64,000 nucleotides of DNA from Aureispira sp050633105 (GTDB lineage Bacteria > Bacteroidota > Bacteroidia > Chitinophagales > Saprospiraceae). The stretch covers positions 1-64,000 of the forward strand of contig JBOEFW010000011.1 in the NCBI GenBank assembly GCA_050633105.1. Reading direction: 5' to 3'. Both the position numbers and the translations under genes were made by a program. Positions 9,042-16,609 of this stretch are shown here, one piece after another (position 1 is the first letter of the stretch; every line of letters begins with the position of its first letter). Under the pieces are notes generated by a model. That model saw only the letters and a program-made list of their open reading frames with translations. It was not told the DNA's origin and made no database searches.

Positions 9042-9626
9042 CTATTGATCTATTTTCGTAAAATTATGCTCTTCTTGTTGTTTTTTAGCTCTTATTTTGT
9101 GAATACATACGGTCTTCGCCAATTTATCACACCAAGTTCTATTGTTCTCCTCTCTAAGAATACTACTATGAACCAATAGAGCCATCAAAAGCGATCCAAT
9201 TAAAAAAAGAACAACCGCAATATTCATGGTATTCGTTGCTCCTTCCTCTGGAATAAGTATATGTAGAATCAGGGCGATATAAAACGGCCAGTGCCATATA
9301 AATCGACGATTGGCCATTAAAAGATTAATGGGTGCATGGCCTTCTTTTGCGCTGACCACTTCTAAATCTAAGAGCAATTTTCCTAGCGTTTTTCCATACC
9401 ATCCCTCTGTCAAAATTTTATAAAAGGGAAAAACCAGTACAATAGCGATTGCAAAAGGCACATTATCCGTGTCTAAAAAGATATCTAAAATTAGTAGTAC
9501 AAAATTAACTAGAACAACATCAATTACAAAAGCTCCCAACCGCTCTTTCCTAGTCGAATACATTGTTGCCATCGTCCGATTTGAGGCAACATTTAAGGAA
9601 CGGTCATCTAATAAATCGGGAGTCAT
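9042..9626 (-). CDS. RDD family membrane protein (third of six)
   Basis: A 194-residue RDD-family protein. The N-terminal motif is MTPDLLDDRSLNVAS. ERLGAFVIDVVLVNFVLLIL gives the Arg/Asp pair, EGWYGKTLGKLLLDLEVV the conserved turn, INLLMANRRFIWHWPFYI the loop into helix 3, and WCDKLAKTVCIHKIRAKK the tail, which runs on about a dozen charged residues longer than in its paralogues. Four hydrophobic segments. It shares the NRRF loop with the second and fourth genes, so these three form a closer subgroup. Function not assignable. Confidence 0.85.
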   Translation of the reverse strand: MTPDLLDDRSLNVASNRTMATMYSTRKERLGAFVIDVVLVNFVLLILDIFLDTDNVPFAIAIVLVFPFYKILTEGWYGKTLGKLLLDLEVVSAKEGHAPINLLMANRRFIWHWPFYIALILHILIPEEGATNTMNIAVVLFLIGSLLMALLVHSSILREENNRTWCDKLAKTVCIHKIRAKKQQEEHNFTKIDQ

Positions 9627-9665
9627 TGGCTTATTTTTTAAAGGCGTATCTGTTGTTTTCTTATT

Positions 9666-10217
9666 CTACCAACGATTCAAAGAGTCTGCTTTCACACAAA
9701 TAGTTTTGCCTATTTTATCATGCCAAGTTTTGCCCCGCTTACCAGCAAAAATGCTAAGAGCAGAACCTATACTCAGGAAACATCCAAGAAGCATAACTAT
9801 TGCAATTAGGATGATTAAAAAAGAGTCCGCCCTCAATTGCATTTGAGCAATAGTGAGGAATAATAAACCGACATACATGGGCCACCACAAAAGGAATCGC
9901 CTATTGGCATCGCTCATCGTCAATGGTGTAAAGGAACCATCATCTCGAACCACCTTGATGTTCAAAAGCTTCTTGCCAATCGTTTGTCCACCACTACCCT
10001 CCATCAAAATTTTATAAAAAGGAAATAACAAAGCATTCGCTAAGTTTACGCCAATAGAATCTCCTCCCCCTAAAAATAACCCTAGAATAAAAATCAGCAA
10101 GGTAATAATAAGATTATCTATAAAAGCGGCTCCAAAACGTGCTCCCTTACTAGAATAAATTGCTTTAATCGTTTCCTCTCGTTCTAGACTGTTATCGTCT
10201 AATAAATTCATACGCAT
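9666..10217 (-). CDS. RDD family membrane protein (second of six)
   Basis: A 183-residue RDD-family protein. Two starts are possible: the ATG at 10217 or the ATG two codons later, and the latter aligns better with the paralogues (MNLLDDNSLERE). ARFGAAFIDNLIITLLIFIL carries the Arg/Asp pair, EGSGGQTIGKKLLNIKVV the turn, LTMSDANRRFLLWWPMYVG the loop, and WHDKIGKTICVKAD the tail. Four hydrophobic segments. It follows the first RDD gene by 34 bases and precedes the third by 39. Confidence 0.85.
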   Translation of the reverse strand: MRMNLLDDNSLEREETIKAIYSSKGARFGAAFIDNLIITLLIFILGLFLGGGDSIGVNLANALLFPFYKILMEGSGGQTIGKKLLNIKVVRDDGSFTPLTMSDANRRFLLWWPMYVGLLFLTIAQMQLRADSFLIILIAIVMLLGCFLSIGSALSIFAGKRGKTWHDKIGKTICVKADSLNRW

Positions 10218-10251
10218 CAGTTCTTGTGTTTTATAAGGGGTATAATTTTTT

Positions 10252-10788
10252 CTAAAAAAGATAGTCTGTCTTAATACAAATCGTGCGGGCTATTCCATCA
10301 TACAAGGTTTGATGGCGGTCATTTCTAAAAATACTAAAAACAGCCAAAACACTTAAAAAAGCGGTCATCATTAATAGACCACTAATGACCAAACCGATCC
10401 CTTCATTAATAAACCCATCTACATCTATGAAAACGATGCTTATCAGTAGAATATAGTTGGGCCAAAATAACAAAAATCGCTTGTTAGCTCTTGCCAGACC
10501 AATAGTAGCTTTTTGGCCATCATCTAGTACCACTCGAATTCCAAAGAGTTTTTTCCCAAGTGTTTGTCCATCTACTCCTTCCATTAGAATCTTATACAAT
10601 GGAGCAAGCAATAAAGCAACAACAGCGGTTATCCTTAAATAATTGGGTGTCAAAGAAGATACAACGTACATCAGCAGTGACACGATCAATAGATCTATAA
10701 ACGCAGCCAATAATCGTTGGTACCAAGCAGGATAAACCAGTGGGTCCTCTTTTGTCCAGGAGAAGGTATCTAAGGGAGTTTCTTGCAC
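10252..10788 (-). CDS. RDD family membrane protein (first of six)
   Basis: A 178-residue RDD-family protein, the first of the six tandem copies in transcription order. Arg25 and Asp32 (QRLLAAFIDLLIVSLL) form the first signature, EGVDGQTLGKKLFGIRVV the second, IGLARANKRFLLFWPNYIL the loop into helix 3, and LYDGIARTICIKTD the tail. It starts 26 bases after the two-helix protein upstream. The shared N-terminal PLD/LDD motif, followed by a variable acidic stretch before helix 1, is not part of the generic RDD domain and may be a local recognition element. Confidence 0.85.
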   Translation of the reverse strand: MQETPLDTFSWTKEDPLVYPAWYQRLLAAFIDLLIVSLLMYVVSSLTPNYLRITAVVALLLAPLYKILMEGVDGQTLGKKLFGIRVVLDDGQKATIGLARANKRFLLFWPNYILLISIVFIDVDGFINEGIGLVISGLLMMTAFLSVLAVFSIFRNDRHQTLYDGIARTICIKTDYLF

Positions 10789-10814
10789 GAGGTTTAGTTT
10801 TATGGAGTATTGAA

Positions 10815-11204
10815 TTAGAGCAAGTTATCATTAGAAGCGGCTAAAACGCTCTCTACAGCTCCTTTGAGTTGTTTAATCTTAGGTTGAAACCAAATAAAAG
10901 AGATCAATTGCCCAATCACAATCGCTGATATAAAAGGCCAAGGTAAATAGCCCGAGAAGCCAATCACAAGAATAATCAAAGTACAAATAACTTGTACCCC
11001 ATTCCCTATTTGAGGAAACTTCCCCTGTACCTCGTTTATTCCAGTAGAATGGAGTTCAATTTGGACTTTTACGGCATCGCCATTGGTGCCTTTTACAATT
11101 AGAGCACCATTTTTATTGGCATAAACATCTTTAAAGCCTGCTTGGGCCAATGTTGCTTTAATCGTGTTTTGTAGCTGTTTGGGGGTATTAGAAATGTTCT
11201 CCAT
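10815..11204 (-). CDS. Two-helix membrane protein, unknown function
   Basis: A 129-residue protein. Residues 1-65 form a soluble domain (QLQNTIKATLAQAGFKDVYA, then a beta-rich NGALIVKGTNGDAVKVQIEL) that looks like a small alpha/beta fold. Two hydrophobic helices follow at about 68-106, then a short helical tail (QLKGAVESVLAASND). I recognise no family. It lies 26 bases before the first of six RDD genes and 59 bases after the globin gene on the same strand, so it probably belongs to the RDD operon and may be an accessory subunit. That role is inference from position. Confidence 0.6.
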   Translation of the reverse strand: MENISNTPKQLQNTIKATLAQAGFKDVYANKNGALIVKGTNGDAVKVQIELHSTGINEVQGKFPQIGNGVQVICTLIILVIGFSGYLPWPFISAIVIGQLISFIWFQPKIKQLKGAVESVLAASNDNLL

Positions 11205-11263
11205 GCGTGTTTTAGTAGTTTAAGAGGGGAGTATTAAATAGGTATAGCGTACAAAAGCGTTTA

Positions 11264-11641
11264 TTAACTCCGCGCTAATTTACTTTGAATAACAATAGCA
11301 ATAGATTGTGCTCTATTTTTGGCTTTTTGGGCAATTGGCCCTATAAATAGGGCGTCTACAGTCGCTTCAAAAACCTGTAACCATTGTTGAAAATGGGCCG
11401 CTGTTAATGGAATCTTATAGTGCAAATCGGTATGTATTTTCAAGACATTACGGTGGTAACCGTTGGCTTGCAACAGGGCTTGTTCCCAAAAATCAACTAA
11501 CAAAGGCAAGTGCCCTATTAAATCGAGTTGAGCCACCTCTAAAAAAATGTGCTGCATTTCTTTCTCCAACAACAATGTTTCATAGAACAACTGCAATAGT
11601 TGTTCTAAATCTGCTCGGGTGCCAATATCTTGTTTGTCCAT
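11264..11641 (-). CDS. Group III truncated haemoglobin
   Basis: A 125-residue globin of the truncated group III type (the Campylobacter Ctb class). The family pattern is clear: DIGTRADLEQLLQLFYETLL with Tyr20 as the B10 position, HLPLLVDFWEQALL with His44 at or near E7, KIH with His70 as the proximal F8 haem ligand, and AAHFQQWLQVFEATVDALF with Trp87 at G8. The spacing between these residues closely follows Ctb. Such globins bind O2 and NO and are linked to oxygen handling or nitrosative stress. It sits between the MORN-type gene (27 bases upstream) and the RDD cluster, all on one strand; a functional link with either is not evident. Confidence 0.88.
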   Translation of the reverse strand: MDKQDIGTRADLEQLLQLFYETLLLEKEMQHIFLEVAQLDLIGHLPLLVDFWEQALLQANGYHRNVLKIHTDLHYKIPLTAAHFQQWLQVFEATVDALFIGPIAQKAKNRAQSIAIVIQSKLARS

Positions 11642-11668
11642 AACCTTGCTCTTTTAAGGGCATCTTAT

Positions 11669-12712
11669 TTACAAGATCTTGCCCTTCTTTACAATCACTT
11701 TTTTGTGTAAAAAGTGCCCTTGACCATTATAATAATAATGAATCTCTTCTTCGCGCTTGTCTGCCACGAACGATCCTTTGACTTCTACATAACCTCCTTC
11801 TTGCTGTGCCCAAGGTAATACCTCTCGATAAACTCCATGTAGGCGCCCATCCTTAAAGGTATATGTGCGATACACCCTTCCATCCTCCTTAAAAGAATTC
11901 TCTAAGCCATCTCTTTTTCCCTCTCGATAAAATCTATATTGCGTTCGATAAGGATTATTATAATAAAAAGGCGCCACTACAGTATCCTCTTGCACCAAAT
12001 AACGTAAGGTGTAACGAAATTTATCTTCTAGACTTGTATCTATTCCCAAAACAGCATAATCATCCCACTTCTGCGCATAAACTCCTGTCATAATCTGCTC
12101 TAAAATCTCGTATTCGCTATCTTTAGTATGGACGTAGGTACTCCATTGACTAGAGCGCAAGCCTCGTACATATTGCGCTTTTATCTTCAGTTCACCGCTG
12201 TACGCATAATATTGCCAGCCATGATAAGGGATTCCTTGGTTATAATACCCTTTGGACCACACTCGCCCATATTGTGAATATTCTATAAATTCCTTCCCTA
12301 ATGGATGGACTAAAATTTGATCCAAAACATCCAATTGGCGGCTAGTAGTTGTCTTTTTTAAGGATTCTAATTTAGGGCAATACAACACCGAAGAAAGCGT
12401 CGCTTCTGCATAGACTAAATGACAACTTTTACGTTTTACCAAAGCTGTTGTGTAAGCATTCCCTTGAATTTTGACCAGTTGCCCTGCTTTACAATTTTTA
12501 TAGGCTTTTTTAATTCTAAAGGTCAGCCAAGTGGTATCACTTCCTCCTTCTTTATTTTTTTGTTGGTCTAATAAAACTCCTACAAAGACTTTTTGGGCAT
12601 TGTTATAATGAAAGGTAGTAGAGTGGTGTTCTCCTGTAGCACAAGCGTACATAGGAATCGTTCTTACAAAAGCAAGTAAAACAAAAAAGTAAAAGGGTAT
12701 TTTTAAGAACAT
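11669..12712 (-). CDS. Exported protein with MORN-like repeats
   Basis: A 347-residue protein with a signal peptide (MFLKIPFYFFVLLAFVRTIPMYA), probably cleaved before CATGEHHS; the following Cys could be lipid-modified but the lipobox is poor. Residues about 40-110 form a beta-rich domain (KVFVGVLLDQQKN, KNCKAGQLVKIQGNAY). From about 145 onward come MORN_2-type repeats: RVWSKGYYNQGIPYHGWQYY, YREGKRDGLENSFKEDG and FKDGRLHGVYREV. These repeats are common in exported Bacteroidota proteins of unknown role. It is the first gene of the leftward series that continues into the globin and RDD genes. Confidence 0.7.
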   Translation of the reverse strand: MFLKIPFYFFVLLAFVRTIPMYACATGEHHSTTFHYNNAQKVFVGVLLDQQKNKEGGSDTTWLTFRIKKAYKNCKAGQLVKIQGNAYTTALVKRKSCHLVYAEATLSSVLYCPKLESLKKTTTSRQLDVLDQILVHPLGKEFIEYSQYGRVWSKGYYNQGIPYHGWQYYAYSGELKIKAQYVRGLRSSQWSTYVHTKDSEYEILEQIMTGVYAQKWDDYAVLGIDTSLEDKFRYTLRYLVQEDTVVAPFYYNNPYRTQYRFYREGKRDGLENSFKEDGRVYRTYTFKDGRLHGVYREVLPWAQQEGGYVEVKGSFVADKREEEIHYYYNGQGHFLHKKVIVKKGKIL

Positions 12713-12859
12713 ACTACAAAAGGGTATTTTTAGGCGTTTTAATCACAAGTCCTATTTTTGTACATTTGGAAGCGTCATTGCCTCTATTTCCTAGGAAGTT
12801 ATTTAAAAAGTCAGGTTAAGGTTTAATCACTTCTATAACGCCCTCCAATATTATCTATT

Positions 12860-13666
12860 ATGCTACAATATTTTTTGCGCCCTCTATCCAATCCTATTTT
12901 CTATAGTTGTTGTTTGATTGCGCTATTTTTAGGTGCTTGTACAAGCACTAATCCTCCTTCTAATGATTGGCAACGCCTACACCTTAACGGTAAAGTTAAA
13001 CAATTTGAAGAATGGACCTACAGTAGTTATGCTACTTTTACCAACGAGCAACATAACAACCGACAAACCAACTGGTTCTCAAAAGAAGGCTTCTTAAACA
13101 AAGGATTGTTTTATCAAACCGATAACCAACTTCGTTGGACCCACTATACTTATCAATCGGATAGTATTTGGGTTCGTCGAACGTTGCAAGTAGATGGCGG
13201 CGCAGAACAAAATCAAAACTATTGGTTGTATGAACTCAATGCACAAGGACAACAAAAAAAGTTAACCTCTCTCCTATTAGATACCAGTGTTTTTTACAGA
13301 ATCAATGTTGATTTTAATGAGCAACAATTGCCTAAAACATTAATTTATTCTGAAAAAATAGATCCTACCATTGTGCCTTGTGAGGTCCACCGAACTTATA
13401 CGGAGCAGGGAAAAGTGCAAGAAGAATTGGTGTATGTTTATGATAAGGCCAATGCCCAATGTAGTACACAGCCAACGACGTCTACCTATACTTATAATGA
13501 ACAAGGAGACATTGAGCGGGAAAAGGTTATCTATTACAATGGAAAGGAGGAAATTTATTCTTATCAATATCGATACGACCAGGCAGGCAATTGGACCAAT
13601 CGTCTCCATTATGCAGGAGATAAAGTCATCGAAGTTACTAAACGCCAATTCTTTTATTATGAATAA
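12860..13666 (+). CDS. Lipoprotein with YD/Rhs-like repeats
   Basis: A 268-residue lipoprotein: signal peptide ending in FLGAC with Cys27. The mature chain is beta-rich and contains repeat-like strands of the YD type (YTYNEQGDIEREKVIYYNG, YQYRYDQAGNWTNRLHYAG), a pattern shared by short surface-exposed Rhs-like lipoproteins. No toxin or peptidase domain is visible, so this is a structural repeat protein and not a full Rhs effector. A TACATTTG box at 12761-12768 upstream fits the Bacteroidota -7 consensus TAnnTTTG, although I see no good partner box. It converges on hemF. Confidence 0.7.
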   Translation: MLQYFLRPLSNPIFYSCCLIALFLGACTSTNPPSNDWQRLHLNGKVKQFEEWTYSSYATFTNEQHNNRQTNWFSKEGFLNKGLFYQTDNQLRWTHYTYQSDSIWVRRTLQVDGGAEQNQNYWLYELNAQGQQKKLTSLLLDTSVFYRINVDFNEQQLPKTLIYSEKIDPTIVPCEVHRTYTEQGKVQEELVYVYDKANAQCSTQPTTSTYTYNEQGDIEREKVIYYNGKEEIYSYQYRYDQAGNWTNRLHYAGDKVIEVTKRQFFYYE

Positions 13667-13717
13667 ACAAAAATCATTGGCACTACAACGCAATCTGCGG
13701 GCTCCCTTGAATAGTTT

Positions 13718-13751
13718 CCTGTAGAGCAGCACTATAGTGCTGCTCTACAGG
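13718..13751. repeat. Perfect 34-bp palindrome between convergent genes
   Basis: The sequence from CCTGTAGAGCAGCACTA to its exact reverse complement forms two 17-base arms with no loop. It lies between the convergent lipoprotein gene (ending 13666) and hemF (ending 13770). It may act as a bidirectional terminator, but neither side carries a T run, so a protein-binding or factor-dependent role is equally possible. Confidence 0.6.
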
Positions 13752-13769
13752 AATGCTAAAAGTCAAGGA

Positions 13770-14696
13770 TTAGGATAAAGCAGGCACTGTTACCCAATTT
13801 ATACCTTTCTTTAATTGTTCTAAGGTTTTAGCTTCTTCTGAACCAGCAACAGGCTCATGACAATACGCCCATTCAGCTCTTGGAGGCATACTCATCAAAA
13901 TAGATTCCGTTCGACCATTGGTATCCAATCCAAACTTAGTTCCACGATCCCACACCAGGTTGAACTCTACATAACGTCCTCGACGCAGGCGTTGCCAATT
14001 TAGTTCTTGGTCGCCAAACGCCAAATCGCGCGTTTGCTCTACTTGATGACGATATAGAGGAACAAAAGCGCGTCCTACCTCTTGTACAAAAGCCCAAAGT
14101 TGCTCTTTGCTCTTCCCTTTTTCTTCCTGTAAACGATCAAAGAAAATTCCGCCTATTCCACGGGTTTCTTGACGGTGTTTTATGTAGAAATAATCATCTG
14201 CCCAAGGTTTAAACTTAGCATAATAATCAGGATCGTGGCGATCACAAACCTCCTTGAGTTGTTGATGAAAATCGGTTGCCAATGCTGCATTGACATAATG
14301 AGGGGTCAAGTCAATTCCGCCACCAAACCACCAAACACCATTGCTCATTTCAAAATAACGAACATTCATGTGGATAATTGGGATACGGGGAGAGCGAGGA
14401 TGCAAAACAATAGAGACCCCTGTTGCCCAGAAAGTAATTGGGTCTTCTCCTTGGTCCTCCATTTTTAATAGTTTTAGCAAATTGGGCGGCATATCGCTGC
14501 CTAGCCCTGAGAAATTAACCCCACCTTTTTCAAGGACTTGCCCCTCTTGAATTAAGCGGGTGCGGCCACCACCTTCATGTTCGTGTTCCCACAAATCTTG
14601 CTTGAATTCAGCGATTCCATCTAAATCCTCTAATTCTGAACAAATATCATCTTGTAGTTGTTGAAACCAAATCGTGATTTGCTCTTTAGTCACCAT
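13770..14696 (-). CDS. hemF: Oxygen-dependent coproporphyrinogen III oxidase HemF
   Basis: HemF converts coproporphyrinogen III to protoporphyrinogen IX with O2, an aerobic step of haem synthesis. The 308-residue product has the standard length. Diagnostic blocks are EHEGGGRTRLIQEG near the N-terminus, IHMNVRYFE, VWWFGGGIDLTPHYV, DDYFYIKHRQETRGIGGIFF and the C-terminal RRGRYVEFNLVWDRGTKFGL followed by RTESILMSMPP. The gene is transcribed divergently from the HExxH protein gene at 14950. No other haem gene is visible, so it is an isolated locus. Identification is firm. Confidence 0.96.
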   Translation of the reverse strand: MVTKEQITIWFQQLQDDICSELEDLDGIAEFKQDLWEHEHEGGGRTRLIQEGQVLEKGGVNFSGLGSDMPPNLLKLLKMEDQGEDPITFWATGVSIVLHPRSPRIPIIHMNVRYFEMSNGVWWFGGGIDLTPHYVNAALATDFHQQLKEVCDRHDPDYYAKFKPWADDYFYIKHRQETRGIGGIFFDRLQEEKGKSKEQLWAFVQEVGRAFVPLYRHQVEQTRDLAFGDQELNWQRLRRGRYVEFNLVWDRGTKFGLDTNGRTESILMSMPPRAEWAYCHEPVAGSEEAKTLEQLKKGINWVTVPALS

Positions 14697-14949
14697 AATA
14701 TTTATGTTTTCTTGCGATTGAAGTTGAAATTGTCAAAGAAAATTTTTGTTAGAGCAACATTGACTTTTGTGAAAGACAATACTCTTATTTTTTTGATGGA
14801 TTTTCTATGTACTTATAAAGATAAGTAAGGTACCGCTGACTACCTCAAAAACAGGTCAAATTTTTCACACAATCGTATTATTAGTTATTACTAATAAAAA
14901 GACTTCCTTAAATTAGATACTCTTCCAAACTTAGTCTTTCTTTTTGCTT

Positions 14950-15657
14950 ATGCGTTTAGGTCAACAATTATACAATAGTGTACTGCCCCCTTCCTTTGAG
15001 CTAATGCCCAAAGAGCAACGCCTTTTGCAGCAAATGTATCCTAATATTGACTGGAAAAAAGTAGAGTTTAATACCTGTTTGCCTTGGTTTATGCATTTTA
15101 CCTTTGCTATTGGCTCTGCTTTGCCTGCGTCTTACAATGGACAGAAAGTGCATGTCTATTTACGGGATAAAGATCGGCGCTCTGTTGATGAGCGTTTAGC
15201 GATTATTGTGCACGAAGCCTTTCATATCCAACAATACCACGATCTCGAAAGTATGACTAAAGGCAGTTGGGGTTGGGGATATAATCGACGTTTTATGCGT
15301 TATTATTTGGGCTGGTATTTTCAGATGCTTTATGAAGGCTTTTTTAAGAAAGGGTTGACCTGGAAAGTCACTCAACAACAAGCCTATCGACAACATCCAA
15401 TGGAACGGACGGCCTACTGGCATGAGGGCATTTTCAGAAAGCACATTAATACCTATAGAGGGCATTCTGTTATTGGCTTTTTTAAGGCAGTACCTCACTT
15501 GGTCTGCACCAATAGCAACAGTCCTAAGGCCCCTCTACGATTTTTTCATTTTTCAGCCACTATTCTCTGTCTATTGATTGCGTTGAGCAAGCCTCTTTTA
15601 GATGCGCTTTTATTTCCAATTGCCCTACTGTTTGGAGGGCGTTCGTTGCGTCAATAG
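14950..15657 (+). CDS. HExxH protein, possible zinc metallopeptidase
   Basis: A 235-residue protein from the ATG at 14950 (an upstream in-frame TTG at 14944 is less likely). Its central feature is IIVHEAFHIQQYHD with His88, Glu89 and His92 forming an HExxH motif. A conserved-looking QHPMERTAYWHE follows about 65 residues later and could offer the third ligand, in the manner of DUF4157-type domains. The C-terminus has a hydrophobic stretch (about 195-225) and so may be membrane-bound. There is no N-terminal signal peptide. Catalytic activity is inferred from the motif only; the substrate is unknown. Confidence 0.6.
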   Translation: MRLGQQLYNSVLPPSFELMPKEQRLLQQMYPNIDWKKVEFNTCLPWFMHFTFAIGSALPASYNGQKVHVYLRDKDRRSVDERLAIIVHEAFHIQQYHDLESMTKGSWGWGYNRRFMRYYLGWYFQMLYEGFFKKGLTWKVTQQQAYRQHPMERTAYWHEGIFRKHINTYRGHSVIGFFKAVPHLVCTNSNSPKAPLRFFHFSATILCLLIALSKPLLDALLFPIALLFGGRSLRQ

Positions 15658-15864
15658 CTTCTTTATTTATTCCATCTCCACTACAAAATCCATTAGACCA
15701 TTCATCTCTTTCATGGATCTACCTTTAGGCTGCTTCTCCAAAATGGTGGAAACTATACAAACTAAATTTTGATAATTCTGTGGACATTCTTAGTTAGAAC
15801 AAACACATTCTTAGGATACTAAAAATCAAACTATCGTATACATAACTCTTCTGATTTTCCTTTT

Positions 15865-16425
15865 TTAGTTGTTATCTGGCTTCCCATATAATCTCATGCT
15901 CCATGGATCGATTTTTTCACTCATTCCAAGTTGACTTTCTATCGCGGCAATAGTTTTGTAATGGCTTTTGCTGTTTACTGTAAGGTTTTCACCAATTAAT
16001 GGCTCTCCATAGTTCTCTTCTTCTTCATATTCATCCCATTTTATAAATTCAAGAACATATTTCCTCCTCAATTTTCTTTTTTCATAAAATGTAAGTTCGA
16101 AAGTATTTCTAGAATCGCCAAACATATAAACAAAGAGATCAAACCGTTCCCCTACCTTCTTTTTCCAGTCATCATTCTTGTAATGATAGTGCCATAAATC
16201 ATAATAATCATTATCACAGATAATGGTCCAATCATTATTTTCCATAATAACTAACTGGTTCGCCATCCATTCAAATTCCGTAAGAGGAGCGTCAATAGTA
16301 AGCTTAACACAATCGTGAATTCCAAGCCATTCTAGGATTTCTAAATCGGAGTGTTCTTTCACATTTTTTATGCAAATTTGGTAAGCAGTAAAAAATGGAA
16401 AATCAATAAACGCATTCCTATCCAT
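15865..16425 (-). CDS. Hypothetical acidic protein, immunity-like in style
   Basis: A 186-residue soluble, acidic and aromatic-rich protein (WTIICDNDYYDLWHYHYKND, KWDEYEEEENYGEPLIGEN). No signal peptide, membrane helix or known motif is seen. Composition and size resemble the many small immunity-type proteins of Bacteroidota, but this is only an impression. Its start codon lies 5 bases after the stop of a broken gene (16431-16609), and the two were probably once co-transcribed. It is the last gene of the leftward NhaC patch. Confidence 0.5.
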   Translation of the reverse strand: MDRNAFIDFPFFTAYQICIKNVKEHSDLEILEWLGIHDCVKLTIDAPLTEFEWMANQLVIMENNDWTIICDNDYYDLWHYHYKNDDWKKKVGERFDLFVYMFGDSRNTFELTFYEKRKLRRKYVLEFIKWDEYEEEENYGEPLIGENLTVNSKSHYKTIAAIESQLGMSEKIDPWSMRLYGKPDNN

Positions 16426-16430
16426 AACCT

Positions 16431-16609
16431 TTACTTGGTTTTAGTTTTAACTTGTGCATAGAGTATGCCTCCTTCTTGGTCTAAACACCAAAAACGGTCT
16501 AAATGATAGTCGGTATTATCTACTGGTCTTTAGTTTCTATTGATTCAAAAGCTTGCTTCCAATTTTTATATCCTTCTTCAACAATCAGAAAGATTCTCTT
16601 TTGGATGTT
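16431..16609 (-). pseudogene. Remnant of a small gene with a frameshift
   Basis: Between nhaC and the hypothetical gene at 15865, two overlapping frames each read like natural protein. Bases 16609-16520 give RIFLIVEEGYKNWKQAFES...KDQ and then stop. Bases 16526-16431 give VDNTDYHLDRFWCLDQEGG...QVKTKTK and then stop. Joining them with one frameshift near 16525 yields one plausible C-terminal domain of about 55 residues with no start codon. I read it as the tail of a gene whose 5' part is gone. The family is not recognised. Confidence 0.45.

Noticed and set aside
8811..9179. Plus-strand open frame across two RDD genes
   Set aside because: It is antisense to two clear family members and spans their junction, so it is a shadow of their codon use.
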